Source of the DNA: Aromatoleum tolulyticum
GTDB taxonomy: Bacteria; Pseudomonadota; Gammaproteobacteria; Burkholderiales; Rhodocyclaceae
Reading direction: 5' to 3'
Assembly (NCBI RefSeq): GCF_900156155.1
Contig: NZ_FTMD01000009.1
Span: 1 to 64,000 of the forward strand
Length of the DNA: 64,000 nucleotides
Shown here: positions 51,450 through 60,737 of the stretch, piece by piece
Position numbering within the stretch: the first letter of the stretch is position 1
Layout: every line of letters starts with the position of its first letter
Program-made: the position numbers and the translations under genes
The notes under the pieces: model-generated
What the model was told of the DNA's origin: nothing
Seen by the model: the letters and a program-made list of their open reading frames with translations, nothing else
Databases searched by the model: none

Positions 51450-54053
51450 ATGAAAAAAGAAACATTACCCAAGCCGCTGAACGATGACGAGTTCGCCGGC
51501 CATACTCCCATGATGGTGCAGTACCTCCGGATCAAGCAGCAGCACCCCGACACGCTGCTCTTCTACCGGATGGGCGACTTCTACGAACTGTTCTTCGAGG
51601 ATGCCGAGAAGGCCGCCCGACTGCTCGACATCACACTGACGACGCGCGGACAGTCCGCGGGACGACCGATCAAGATGGCCGGCGTCCCCTTCCACGCCGT
51701 CGAGCAATACCTCGCGCGGCTGGTGAAGCTCGGCGAATCGGTCGTCATCGCGGAACAGGTCGGCGACCCCGGTGCCACCAAGGGACCCATGGAGCGTGCC
51801 GTCAGCCGCATCGTGACCCCGGGCACGCTCACCGACGCGGCCCTCCTCGACGACCGCTCCGATTCGCTCCTGCTCGCGGCGAACCTGCATCGCGGCGTCC
51901 TCGGCCTCGCTTGGCTGAACCTCGCGAACGGCGACCTGCGCGTGATGGAATGTCCCGCCGAACACTTGCAGGCCCAGTTCGAACGCCTGCGTCCGGCCGA
52001 GGTGCTGGTGCCCGACGGCCTCGCGCTGCCGCTGGTCGAGACGCTGTCGCCGGTGTTGCGCCGCCTTGCCGACTGGCAATTCGAAGGCGAAACCGGCGAA
52101 CGGCTGCTCACCAACCACTTCGGCACGCGCGACCTGACCGGCTTCGGCGTCGAAGCCATGCCGGTCGCGCTGGGTGCTGCCGCAGCCCTCTTCGACTACG
52201 CGCGCAGCACGCAGCGCCAGAGCCTCGAACACGTCACCAGCCTCAAGGTCGAGCGCGAATCGGAATACCTCCGCCTCGACGCGGCGACGCGACGCAACCT
52301 CGAACTCACCGAGACCCTGCGCGGCGAGCCCTCGCCCACCCTGCTCTCGCTGCTGGACTCGTGCGTGACCAGCATGGGCTCGCGCTGGCTGCGCCACGCC
52401 CTGCATCACCCGCTGCGCGACCGACACCACGCCGCCGCGCGCCACGGCGCCGTCAGCGAGCTGATCGGCAACGACACCGGCGATGCGCGCATGCTCGCGA
52501 ACGCCCGCCAGGCCCTGCGCGGCGTCGCGGACGTCGACCGCATCACGGCGCGCATCGCGCTGCGCAGCGCCCGCCCGCGCGATCTCGCCGCGCTGCGCGA
52601 CAGCCTCGCGCGCCTGCCCGAGCTGCACGACGCGCTCGGCCGTCCGCAATCCGCGTTGCTCGCCCAACTCGCGGCCGGGCTCGGCATACCGGAAGCCGCC
52701 CTCGATCTCCTCGTGCGCGCGGTCGCCCCCGAACCTGCCGCGGCGGTGCGCGACGGCGGCGTCATCGCCACCGGCTTCGATGCCGAGCTCGACGAACTGC
52801 GCGGCATCCAGACCAACTGCGGCGAGTTCCTGATGGCGCTCGAGGCGCGCGAGCGCGAACGCAGCGGCATCGCGAACCTGAAGGTCGAGTTCAACAAGGT
52901 GCATGGCTTCTACATCGAGGTCAGCCATGCGAACGCCGCCAAGGTGCCCGACGACTACCGCCGCCGCCAGACGCTGAAGAACGCCGAACGCTACATCACC
53001 CCCGAACTGAAGGCCTTCGAGGACAAGGCGCTGTTCGCGCAGGAGCGCGCGCTCGCGCGCGAGAAGATGCTTTACGAGGCCTTGCTCGAAGACCTCGCCG
53101 CCCACATTCCGAAACTTCAGCACATCGCCCGCTCCCTCGCCTGCCTCGACGGCCTCGGCGCCTTCGGCGAGGCCGCCGTGCGCTACGGCTACGTCTGCCC
53201 GCAGTTCTCGGACCAGCCCGGCATGGACATCGTCGGCGGCCGCCACCCGGTGGTCGAGCGCCAGGTCGAGAATTTCATCGCCAACGACTGCAGCCTCGCA
53301 CCGACGCGCCGCATGCAGATGATCACCGGCCCGAACATGGGCGGTAAATCGACCTTCATGCGCCAGGTCGCGCTCATCGCGCTGCTCGCCCACGTCGGCG
53401 CCTTCGTGCCCGCGCAGGCCGCGCGCATCGGTCCGCTCGATGCGATCTTCACGCGCATCGGCGCCTCTGACGACCTCGCGTCGGGCCGCTCGACCTTCAT
53501 GGTCGAGATGACCGAGGCCTCGGCGATCCTGCACGGCGCCACCGACCAGAGCCTCGTGCTGATGGACGAGATCGGCCGCGGCACCTCGACCTTCGACGGC
53601 CTCGCGCTGGCCTTCGCGATCGCACGCCACCTGCTGGAGAAGAACCGCTGCCTCACGCTCTTCTCCACCCATTACTTCGAACTCACGCGCCTCAACGCCG
53701 ACTATCCCGAGTGCGCCAACGTGCACCTCGACGCGGTCGAGCACGCGCACCGCATCGTCTTCCTGCACGCCGTCGAGGAAGGACCCGCGAGCCAGAGCTA
53801 CGGGATCGAGGTCGCGGCGCTGGCCGGCATTCCCGGCTCGGTGATCCGCGACGCCAAGCGCCGTCTGCGCGCGCTGGAAAACCGCGAAGTCGGCGCCGGC
53901 CCGCAGGCCGACCTGTTCGCCGCACTGCCCGAAGCGGACGACGAGCCGCTGTCGCATCCGGCGCTCACCGCACTGTCCGACATCGATCCCGACAGCCTCA
54001 GCCCGCGCGAGGCGCTCGAACAGCTGTACGCCTTGAAGCGGTTGACGGCATGA
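51450..54053 (+). CDS. mutS: DNA mismatch repair protein MutS
   Basis: The 867-residue MutS1 has the mismatch-reading FYE motif at 44-46 ([11 protein letters not shown]) and connector, lever and clamp domains. The ATPase has Walker [16 protein letters not shown] near 627 and [20 protein letters not shown] with the Walker B. The C-terminal HTH follows. Length is typical (about 855-870). Its stop overlaps the next gene (ATGA). Confidence 0.98.
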   Translation: MKKETLPKPLNDDEFAGHTPMMVQYLRIKQQHPDTLLFYRMGDFYELFFEDAEKAARLLDITLTTRGQSAGRPIKMAGVPFHAVEQYLARLVKLGESVVIAEQVGDPGATKGPMERAVSRIVTPGTLTDAALLDDRSDSLLLAANLHRGVLGLAWLNLANGDLRVMECPAEHLQAQFERLRPAEVLVPDGLALPLVETLSPVLRRLADWQFEGETGERLLTNHFGTRDLTGFGVEAMPVALGAAAALFDYARSTQRQSLEHVTSLKVERESEYLRLDAATRRNLELTETLRGEPSPTLLSLLDSCVTSMGSRWLRHALHHPLRDRHHAAARHGAVSELIGNDTGDARMLANARQALRGVADVDRITARIALRSARPRDLAALRDSLARLPELHDALGRPQSALLAQLAAGLGIPEAALDLLVRAVAPEPAAAVRDGGVIATGFDAELDELRGIQTNCGEFLMALEARERERSGIANLKVEFNKVHGFYIEVSHANAAKVPDDYRRRQTLKNAERYITPELKAFEDKALFAQERALAREKMLYEALLEDLAAHIPKLQHIARSLACLDGLGAFGEAAVRYGYVCPQFSDQPGMDIVGGRHPVVERQVENFIANDCSLAPTRRMQMITGPNMGGKSTFMRQVALIALLAHVGAFVPAQAARIGPLDAIFTRIGASDDLASGRSTFMVEMTEASAILHGATDQSLVLMDEIGRGTSTFDGLALAFAIARHLLEKNRCLTLFSTHYFELTRLNADYPECANVHLDAVEHAHRIVFLHAVEEGPASQSYGIEVAALAGIPGSVIRDAKRRLRALENREVGAGPQADLFAALPEADDEPLSHPALTALSDIDPDSLSPREALEQLYALKRLTA

Positions 54054-54805
54054 GCACCCCGATCGACATCAGCGAAGACGGCGGCGTCCGCTACCTGCAT
54101 TTCGGCTCCGAGTGGGTCCAGGGCGCGATGCGCATCCGCCGCCCCAACGCGCTCGAACTCGCCTACACGCGCGAGATGATGGCGGGCCTGCTGCTGCGCG
54201 ACGCCGAGGAGTGGCCGCGCACGGCGCTCGTGATCGGACTCGGCGCGGCGTCGCTGACGCGCTTCCTGCATCACCATTGCCCGCAGACGCGCACCCAGGT
54301 GGTCGAGATCGAAGCGCGCGTCGTCGCCGCGGCGCGCCAGTTCTTCAAGCTGCCGGACGAGGACGAGCGGCTGGCGGTCCACGTCGGCGACGGCGTGCGC
54401 TACGTGATGGAGACCGAGCGCAAGTTCGACCTCATCCTCGTCGACGGCTTCGACCGCAACGCCCGCGCCGGCGCGTTGGACACTGCCCCGTTCTACGCCG
54501 CGGCGCGGGCGCGGCTGTCGGAACAGGGGCTGATGTCGGTGAACCTCTTCGGACGCTCGCGCGGCTTCCGTTCCAGCGTCGATCGCATCATCACCGCCTT
54601 CGACGACCGCGCGATCGCGTTCCCGTCCTGCGACAGCGGCAACGTCGTCGCCTTCGGCGCGGCGGGCGACCGGATCGACATTCCGGTCGCCGAACTGCGC
54701 GACCGCGCCCGTACGCTGAAGGAAAAGACCGGCCTGGACCTCGGCCCCACCGTCACGCGGCTGGAGCAAGCCGGAAGCCTGCCGGGGGGGCGGCTCATCC
54801 TCTGA
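54050..54805 (+). CDS. Spermidine synthase-like protein (SpeE fold)
   Basis: The 251-residue Rossmann methyltransferase-like protein of the spermidine-synthase superfamily has [19 protein letters not shown] (cofactor site), [16 protein letters not shown] and [15 protein letters not shown]. It lacks the N-terminal strand domain and the polyamine-pocket Tyr/Asp set of true SpeE, so aminopropyl transfer is doubtful. It is coupled to mutS by ATGA overlap, an arrangement that suggests co-transcription but no shared function. Confidence 0.75.
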   Translation: MSTPIDISEDGGVRYLHFGSEWVQGAMRIRRPNALELAYTREMMAGLLLRDAEEWPRTALVIGLGAASLTRFLHHHCPQTRTQVVEIEARVVAAARQFFKLPDEDERLAVHVGDGVRYVMETERKFDLILVDGFDRNARAGALDTAPFYAAARARLSEQGLMSVNLFGRSRGFRSSVDRIITAFDDRAIAFPSCDSGNVVAFGAAGDRIDIPVAELRDRARTLKEKTGLDLGPTVTRLEQAGSLPGGRLIL

Positions 54806-54893
54806 AGGCGTCATCAGCCCACATGCAAAGCTTGATCGCGCGAGTGCGCGCATCGTCGGACAATCGGGATTTCGTTTGCGTTTAACCCGTTTC

Positions 54894-54924
54894 GTAGGGC
54901 GGGAGCAGCGCAGCGAATCCCGCC
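54894..54924 (+). repeat. REP-like element, copy A
   Basis: A 31-bp unit beginning GTAGGGCGGGAGCAGCGCAG. It matches the reverse complement of copy B at 30 of 31 positions. Such units (GTAGGGCGGGA...TCCCGCC) are palindromic and typical for dispersed REP sequences in GC-rich proteobacteria. Confidence 0.7.
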
Positions 54925-54932
54925 TCCTTCCG

Positions 54933-54951
54933 TGCAAAATATTATTTTGCA
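54933..54951. repeat. AT-rich 8-bp palindrome inside the REP pair
   Basis: TGCAAAAT (54933-54940) and ATTTTGCA (54944-54951) pair around ATT. It stands out against the surrounding GC-rich sequence and lies just inside REP copy A. Confidence 0.45.
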
Positions 54952-55093
54952 TGATTCGCGAATACCCGAACATCGCGGCAACCGCATCCCCGGGCGGAAC
55001 CTGCTTCTTCACCATCAATCTCTGCGCCCGCAGCCCAACACCACCGGTCGACCAAATGAATCTCGCCGCAGGGGAGCGGCGCAGCGGTGGATT

Positions 55094-55124
55094 GGCGGGA
55101 TGCGCTGCGCTGCTCCCGCCCTAC
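55094..55124 (-). repeat. REP-like element, copy B (inverted)
   Basis: The inverted partner of copy A, with one mismatch in 31 bases. Together they bound a 231-bp segment that could be mobilised as a REPIN or fold into one large hairpin. Confidence 0.7.
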
Positions 55125-55206
55125 GCCAGATTGCACGGCATTTGAACCGGATAACAGTATCTAGGAATGACGAAGCCCACCTTTCCGGGCGCATGCACCG
55201 AGGCGG

Positions 55207-55935
55207 TCAGGCGACCGGTGCTTCCTCCGCGGGCACTGGCGGAATCCACAGGCAGGCGCCCTTGTTGGCCTTGACGATGTCCTGCAGCACGCGGTCATGC
55301 TCGGCCAGTTCGTCGGCCGACGGGCGCAGCACGCGCAGCGGCGGCCGCTGGATCGGGCTGCCGCTGGCGTCGAGGCTGTCCATCCCCGGCTCGTCGTCGA
55401 GCAGCATCATCAGGCTTTCCTGCCCGCGGGTCATCGCCAGATAGACCTCGGCGAGCAGTTCCGCGTCGAGCAGCGCGCCATGCAGGGTACGCGCGGCGTT
55501 GTCGATCTCGAAGCGGTCGCACAGGGCGTCGAGCGAGGCCTTCTTGCCCGGATTCAGCTCCTTGGCCATCTTGAGCGTGTCGATCACGCCCGAACACATC
55601 GCACCGAGCTTCGGATGCCCCAGCAGCGACAGTTCGTGGTCGAGGAAGCCGACGTCGAAACTCGCGTTGTGGATCACAAGTTCCGAATCGCGGACGAAAT
55701 CCATGAACTCGCCCGCAACATCGCGGAATTTCGGCTTGTCGACGAGGAACTCCTCGGTGATGCCGTGCACCGCCACCGCTTCGGCGTCGATCCCCCGTTC
55801 CGGATTGATATAGACGTGGTAGTGCCGCCCGGTCAGGTTGCGGTTGAGCAGTTCCACGCAGCCGATCTCGATCACGCGGTCGCCATTGCGCCAGTCGAGG
55901 CCCGTGGTTTCGGTATCCAGGACAATCTGTCTCAA
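55207..55935 (-). CDS. dnaQ: DNA polymerase III epsilon subunit (proofreading exonuclease)
   Basis: The 242-residue DEDDh exonuclease has ExoI VLDTETTGLDWRNGDRVIEIG, ExoII VIHNASFDVGFLDHEL and ExoIII LHGALLDAELLAEVYLAM with the general-base His. The C-terminal tail holds the polymerase-binding segment. It starts at TTG 55935; the nearest ATG (55943) is in another frame. It lies downstream of rnhA in the same direction. Confidence 0.96.
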   Translation of the reverse strand: MRQIVLDTETTGLDWRNGDRVIEIGCVELLNRNLTGRHYHVYINPERGIDAEAVAVHGITEEFLVDKPKFRDVAGEFMDFVRDSELVIHNASFDVGFLDHELSLLGHPKLGAMCSGVIDTLKMAKELNPGKKASLDALCDRFEIDNAARTLHGALLDAELLAEVYLAMTRGQESLMMLLDDEPGMDSLDASGSPIQRPPLRVLRPSADELAEHDRVLQDIVKANKGACLWIPPVPAEEAPVA

Positions 55936-55980
55936 GGGTTCATCCCCGGTAGTTCGTTCGCGTCCTCGCGGGACGGTTGA

Positions 55981-56442
55981 TCAGATTTCCGCGACGACGG
56001 TGCCGCGCGCACGCACGGCCTCGACACCGCGGCGCGCGAGTTCGTCCGCGCGCTCGTTCTCCGCGTGCCCCGCATGACCGCGCACCCAGATCCACGCGAC
56101 CTTGTGGCGGCTCGCCGCCTCGTCGAGCGCACGCCACAGGTCCTCGTTCTTCACCGGCTCGCGCGAAGCGGTCTTCCACCCGCGCTTCTTCCAGCCGTGG
56201 ATCCACTCGGAGATGCCTTTCTGCACGTACTGGCTGTCGGTATGCACGCGCGCCGCAACCGGGCGCTTGAGCGTCTCCAGCGCGCGGATCACCGCGAGCA
56301 GTTCCATGCGGTTGTTGGTCGTCTGCGGCTCCCCGCCCCAGATTTCCTTCTCGTGCGGGCCGCTGCGCAGGATCGCGCCCCAGCCGCCGGGTCCCGGGTT
56401 GCCGCTGCAGGCCCCGTCGGTAAATATCTCGACTTCTTCCAT
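55981..56442 (-). CDS. rnhA: Ribonuclease HI
   Basis: The 153-residue enzyme has the metal-binding Asp, Glu, Asp set in [33 protein letters not shown] and [12 protein letters not shown], and the His/Asp of [18 protein letters not shown]. It cuts RNA in RNA-DNA hybrids. Its ATG follows the methyltransferase stop without a gap (TAGATG), so the two are coupled; dnaQ follows 45 bases later. Confidence 0.97.
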   Translation of the reverse strand: MEEVEIFTDGACSGNPGPGGWGAILRSGPHEKEIWGGEPQTTNNRMELLAVIRALETLKRPVAARVHTDSQYVQKGISEWIHGWKKRGWKTASREPVKNEDLWRALDEAASRHKVAWIWVRGHAGHAENERADELARRGVEAVRARGTVVAEI

Positions 56443-57183
56443 CTATTCCACTTTCTGTACGCCGCCCGTCACCTGCCGCCCACGCTGGGCCACCGGTGAA
56501 AGGCGCTTTGCCGCGGCGCGCGCATCGCGCCAGTTCGGCGTTATCAGGCGCATTCCCTGCACCCGCTTGATGCCCTGGATGATGTAGGCACCGCCACAGA
56601 TCGGCCACCAGCGGTCACCCGCCTTGTCCATGAAGCCCCAGCGTTCCAGCCATTTCGTGCTCGCGAACGCCGGCGCGTAGCAGCCGAAGCTGCCCGCCTG
56701 GGTCTCGAAACCCAGCAGCGCCAGCCAGTCCTTCGTGCGGCGCACCGACAGGTACTGCCCGCGCCACGGGTAGCCCCCCGAACGCCGCGCCGCCAGGCGC
56801 CGCAATCCCCACAAACTCAGGGGATTGAACCCCGCGATGATCACGCTGCCCTCGGGCACCAGCACCCGCTCGACCTCGCGCAGCACCTGGTGCGGATTGC
56901 GCGAGAATTCCAGCACGTGCGGCAACAGCACGAGATCGATGCTCGTCGACGCGAACGGCAACGCGCCGCCCTCCGCAACGACTGCGATGTCGCCGGAGCG
57001 CGCGCAATGGAAACGGAACGGAATGCGGTTGCCGCGCAGGAAGTCGTATTCCGGCAATCCGATCTGCACGGCGTTGTAGCCGAAAATGTCGGCTACCATG
57101 AGATCGAACTTGGCCTGCTCCCATCGCAGCAGATAACTTCCCTGCGGGGTTTCAAGCCAGTCCGACAGACTGAGGATGGACAT
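56443..57183 (-). CDS. Class I SAM-dependent methyltransferase
   Basis: The 246-residue methyltransferase of the type found between gloB and rnhA in betaproteobacteria. A C-terminal half of a Rossmann fold is visible: SIDLVLLPHVLEFSRNPHQV, EVERVLVPEGSVIIAGFNPL, with FGYNAVQIG near 35. The glycine-rich SAM motif is degenerate. Substrate unknown. Its ATG shares the CATG tetranucleotide with the start codon of gloB on the other strand. Confidence 0.85.
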   Translation of the reverse strand: MSILSLSDWLETPQGSYLLRWEQAKFDLMVADIFGYNAVQIGLPEYDFLRGNRIPFRFHCARSGDIAVVAEGGALPFASTSIDLVLLPHVLEFSRNPHQVLREVERVLVPEGSVIIAGFNPLSLWGLRRLAARRSGGYPWRGQYLSVRRTKDWLALLGFETQAGSFGCYAPAFASTKWLERWGFMDKAGDRWWPICGGAYIIQGIKRVQGMRLITPNWRDARAAAKRLSPVAQRGRQVTGGVQKVE

Positions 57184-57973
57184 GGACGATCAGCACTCAA
57201 AAATCCGCAGCGCCGACATTATCCCTCTTCCGGCCTTCCGCGATAACTATATCTGGTTGCTTCGCCGCGGCCCCTGGGCGGCGGTCGTCGACCCCGGCGA
57301 CGCATCCGTCGTCGAAGCGGCCCTGCGGGAACACGGCTTGCGGCTCGTGGCGATCCTGCTCACCCACCACCACGACGACCACATCGGCGGCGTGGCCGAA
57401 CTCGCCGCGCGCCACCACCCCGCCGTGTTCGGCCCCGCCGGAGAGAACATCCCCGGCGTCACGCGCCGCGTCGGCGACGGCGACGAGGTCGTCCTCCACG
57501 CCCTCGAACTCCGGTTCTCCGTGCTCGCGATCCCGGGCCACACACCGACGCACATCGCCTACCACACGCCCGGCATCGTGTTCGCGGGCGACACGCTGTT
57601 CAGCGCGGGATGCGGCCGCCTCTTCGGCGGCACGGCCGCGCAACTGCACACCTCGCTGCAGCGCCTGGCACAGCTGCCGAACGACACCGCGGTCTACTGC
57701 GCCCACGAATACACATTGGCGAACCTCGCCTTCGCCCGCGCGGCCGAACCCGTCAACCCGGCACGCGATGCCTGGCTTGCCGAATGCGAGGCCCTGCGCG
57801 CCGCCGGCCGCCCGACCCTGCCCACCAGCATCGGGCGCGAACGCAGCATCAATCCCTTCCTGCGTACCGACGCCCCCGGCCTGATCGACACGGTCGCGAC
57901 ACACAGCGGACAGCGTCCGGCAAATTCGGCAGAATGCTTCGCCGCCCTGCGCCGCTGGAAGGACGTGTTCTGA
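57182..57973 (+). CDS. gloB: Hydroxyacylglutathione hydrolase (glyoxalase II)
   Basis: The 263-residue metallo-beta-lactamase-fold thioesterase has metal motif LTHHHDDHIGG, IPGHTPTHIAYH, FAGDTLFSAGCGRLFGG and CAHEYTLANLAFA; the C-terminal domain has NPFLRTD. It hydrolyses S-lactoylglutathione. ATG 57182 is preferred over 57176, since GAGG (57172-57175) is six bases from the former and directly abuts the latter. Divergent from the methyltransferase with overlapping start codons. Confidence 0.95.
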   Translation: MDDQHSKIRSADIIPLPAFRDNYIWLLRRGPWAAVVDPGDASVVEAALREHGLRLVAILLTHHHDDHIGGVAELAARHHPAVFGPAGENIPGVTRRVGDGDEVVLHALELRFSVLAIPGHTPTHIAYHTPGIVFAGDTLFSAGCGRLFGGTAAQLHTSLQRLAQLPNDTAVYCAHEYTLANLAFARAAEPVNPARDAWLAECEALRAAGRPTLPTSIGRERSINPFLRTDAPGLIDTVATHSGQRPANSAECFAALRRWKDVF

Positions 57974-57979
57974 CTGGCG

Positions 57980-58948
57980 TTACTGAACCACGGCGAGCGT
58001 GGGCGCCGCAGCAAGATGCCAGCGGTTGCGTCCGTCGCGTTTGGCGCGGTACAGCGCCTCGTCGGCGCGTGCGAGCAGGGTCGCGAAGCCGCCGTCGTCG
58101 CTGCGCTCCGGTCTCGTCACCGCGATGCCGATGCTCACCGTGACGACCCGCGCCGCCGTCGAGTGGCGGTGCGTGATCGCCAGCGCCTCGACCGCGCTGC
58201 GCATCGACTCGGCGACGATCGCGCCGCCCTGCGCGTCGGTGTCCGGCAGCACGACGGCGAATTCCTCACCGCCGTAACGCGCCACCAGGTCGACCGGCCG
58301 CCGGGTGTTGCCGGCCAGTGCGCGCGCGACCGCCTTCAGGCACTCGTCGCCCACCTGATGGCCGTACGCATCGTTGAACTGCTTGAAGCAGTCGACGTCG
58401 ACCACCATCAGCGAAATCGGCGCTCCGCTGCGCGCGCTGCGCCGCCATTCGCGCGACAGCGTCGCATCGAAGGTGCGGCGGTTGGCGATCCCCGTCAGTC
58501 CGTCGAAGGCCGACAGGCGCGTCAGCTCCCGATTCGCGTCGTCCAGCTTGCGTGTGAGCGCCACGAGCGAAGCACGCATGTGGGCGATGCGCTGCATGGC
58601 GCGCACCTTGGCCTTCAGCACCGCCTCGGAGACCGGCTTGACGAGATAATCGTCGCCGCCCACGGCGATGCCGCGTTCGATGTCCTCGTCACGCGTCCGC
58701 GCCGAAAGGAAGATGATCGGCGTCCATTCGCCGTCCGACTCGAGCTGGCGTATGCGCCGGGCGACCTCGAAGCCGTCCATCCCCGGCATCACGACGTCGA
58801 GCATGACGAGATCGGGGCGGGATTGCCGGAACGTCTCGATACCGGCCTCGCCGTCGCGCCGGTGCACGGTTTCGAGCCCCATTCCGCCCAGCATCCGGCA
58901 GATCAGGGCGGCACTCGTCACGGTATCTTCTATTACGAGAACCTTCAT
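57980..58948 (-). CDS. Response regulator with GGDEF output (PleD/WspR-like diguanylate cyclase)
   Basis: The 322-residue protein has a receiver domain 1-120 with phospho-acceptor Asp51 (LVMLDVVMPGMDG) and Lys104 (YLVKP). A short coiled linker leads to a GGDEF domain with active site GGEEF at 226-230 and the inhibitory-site RPVD at 217-220, exactly five residues ahead. It should make cyclic di-GMP when phosphorylated and be product-inhibited. No histidine kinase gene is adjacent. Convergent to gloB (six-base gap). Confidence 0.95.
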   Translation of the reverse strand: MKVLVIEDTVTSAALICRMLGGMGLETVHRRDGEAGIETFRQSRPDLVMLDVVMPGMDGFEVARRIRQLESDGEWTPIIFLSARTRDEDIERGIAVGGDDYLVKPVSEAVLKAKVRAMQRIAHMRASLVALTRKLDDANRELTRLSAFDGLTGIANRRTFDATLSREWRRSARSGAPISLMVVDVDCFKQFNDAYGHQVGDECLKAVARALAGNTRRPVDLVARYGGEEFAVVLPDTDAQGGAIVAESMRSAVEALAITHRHSTAARVVTVSIGIAVTRPERSDDGGFATLLARADEALYRAKRDGRNRWHLAAAPTLAVVQ

Positions 58949-59181
58949 GCCGTTCGATATTCCAGCGGGACGAAAAACCTTACTATCGTATCAACTTAGT
59001 TCCGATATGTCGCGAAAAGCAGCATCGCCCGGGCAACATCGGCCGGATGCAGGCGGTGCGTCCACACCCTGACCGGCCGCCTCCTCGACACCGCTCGCCA
59101 CCCCCGGCAATTTCCGGTTTGACGCACCTCCGCCCCTGCCATAGAGTCCACCCTCTTTTTGTCTATCGAGGCGCCGGATTC

Positions 59182-60711
59182 ATGGCGATTCCTCTCCTGC
59201 GAATCTTCCTGCTGGTCATCGCGCTGGCCGCGGCGGCATCCTCCGCGACTGCAGAGGATGCCCTGGCCCCCGATGCCCAGGCCTCCGACACGCATGCGCC
59301 CGCCGATGCCGCACCGGCCGAAGCCTCCGCGCCTTCGCTCGGCACCTTGCGCCCGCCGTCCGCCGCACGTGCCGCGGAAGGTCTCGCCGCCTCGCGTAGC
59401 CAGGTGCTCGAACTGCGCGACCCCGCCCCGCGCGTGCTCACGCTGGACCTCACGCGCGACGCGAACGACATCTGGGATCGTATCCGGCGCGGCTTCGGCA
59501 TGCCCGATCTCGATACCGAGGCGGTCGCCGAGCAGCAGCTCTTCTACCTCAACCGGCCCGGTTTCCTGAAGAAGGTGTTCGAGCGCGGCGGGCGCTACCT
59601 CTATCACATCGTCGACGAGCTCGAACGCCGCGGCATGCCGACGGAGCTCGCCCTGCTGCCGATGGTCGAGAGCAGCTACAACCCCATGGCCTATTCGCGC
59701 GCACGCGCCTCGGGCCTGTGGCAGTTCATCCCCTCGACGGGACGCAACTACAACCTGACCCAGGACAAGTGGGTGGACGAGCGACGCGACGTCATCGCCT
59801 CGACCAATGCGGCGCTGGACTACCTGCAGACCATCTACGACATGCACGGCGACTGGCACCTCGCGCTCGCCTCCTACAACTGGGGCGAAGGTGCGGTCGG
59901 ACGCGCCGTCCAGCGCAATCTCGCCGAAGGCCTGTCCGCCGAATACAGTCAATTGCGGATGCCCGAGGAAACCCGCAACTACGTCCCGAAGCTGCAGGCG
60001 CTGAAGAACATCGTCTCGCAGCCCGAACTCTTCCATTTCGAACTGCCCTACGTTCCCAACACGCGGCACTTCGTCACCGTGACGGCGCCGGCCGGCATCG
60101 ACCTCGCGACCGCCGCGCGCCTCGCCGAAATGCCGCTCGACGAGTTCATCGCGCTCAACCCCTCGTACAACCGCCCCGCCATCGCGCAGGCCAACTCGCT
60201 GGTGATCCCCGTCGACCGCGCCGAACGCTTCCGCGCGCGTCTCGCCGAGCACGAGAGCAGCGGCAAGCAGTGGCGCACCTACGAGATGCGGCGCGGCGAC
60301 ACGCTCGCGTCGGTCGCCCGCGATTTCGGCCTGTCGGTGAACGAACTGCACCAGATCAACGGCCTCGACGCGCGCAGCCGGGTCAGCCCGGGCTACACGC
60401 TGCTCGTGCCCAACGGTGTCGAACCCGACGGCGCGATCGCCGCAGCCCGGATGATCCCGCGCAACGCGGCGCTCGACACCAGCACGATCCCGTCCCCGTC
60501 CGCATCGAAAGCGGACAAGAAGGGCGGCCGCAAGGGCGCTCAGGCGAAGGGCGGAGGGAAATCGGGGGCTGCCAAGGCATCGGCCGGCAGCCGCACCGCC
60601 GGGAAGGCTTCGCCGGGGAGCGCCAAAGCCCCCGCGAAATCGGGCGCCAGGGCCGCGCCGAAATCGTCCGGCAAGTCGGCCAAACCCGCGCAGACGAACC
60701 AGAAACGCTGA
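59182..60711 (+). CDS. Membrane-bound lytic murein transglycosylase (MltD-like) with basic tail
   Basis: The 509-residue exported protein has a signal peptide (1-24), a family-1 lytic transglycosylase domain with catalytic Glu163 in LPMVESSYNPMAYS, and SGLWQFIPSTGRNYNL. One degenerate and one good LysM repeat follow (the latter about 365-410, MRRGDTLASVARDFGLSVNE). It cleaves peptidoglycan glycan strands. The last 70 residues are a Lys/Ala/Ser/Gly/Pro low-complexity tail like a histone H1-type tail, not usual in MltD. No lipobox Cys is present. Start 59182 is chosen for the signal peptide; the frame extends 45 codons upstream. Confidence 0.9.
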   Translation: MAIPLLRIFLLVIALAAAASSATAEDALAPDAQASDTHAPADAAPAEASAPSLGTLRPPSAARAAEGLAASRSQVLELRDPAPRVLTLDLTRDANDIWDRIRRGFGMPDLDTEAVAEQQLFYLNRPGFLKKVFERGGRYLYHIVDELERRGMPTELALLPMVESSYNPMAYSRARASGLWQFIPSTGRNYNLTQDKWVDERRDVIASTNAALDYLQTIYDMHGDWHLALASYNWGEGAVGRAVQRNLAEGLSAEYSQLRMPEETRNYVPKLQALKNIVSQPELFHFELPYVPNTRHFVTVTAPAGIDLATAARLAEMPLDEFIALNPSYNRPAIAQANSLVIPVDRAERFRARLAEHESSGKQWRTYEMRRGDTLASVARDFGLSVNELHQINGLDARSRVSPGYTLLVPNGVEPDGAIAAARMIPRNAALDTSTIPSPSASKADKKGGRKGAQAKGGGKSGAAKASAGSRTAGKASPGSAKAPAKSGARAAPKSSGKSAKPAQTNQKR

Positions 60712-60727
60712 AGGCGCCGCGGCGCCT
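60712..60727. terminator. Perfect palindrome between convergent genes
   Basis: A 16-base self-complementary sequence, AGGCGCCGCGGCGCCT, directly after the transglycosylase stop and 10 bases before the ABC ATPase stop. It can form a GC hairpin in both transcripts, but no U-run follows. Confidence 0.5.
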
Positions 60728-60737
60728 CAGGCGGGCC

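Larger units (their letters stand above)
54806..55206. other. Convergent spacer holding a paired REP-like element
   Basis: There is no gene between the spermidine-synthase-like gene and dnaQ. The stretch contains two 31-bp REP-like copies in opposite orientation (54894-54924 and 55094-55124) about 170 bases apart, with an AT-rich 8-bp palindrome between them. Confidence 0.6.
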
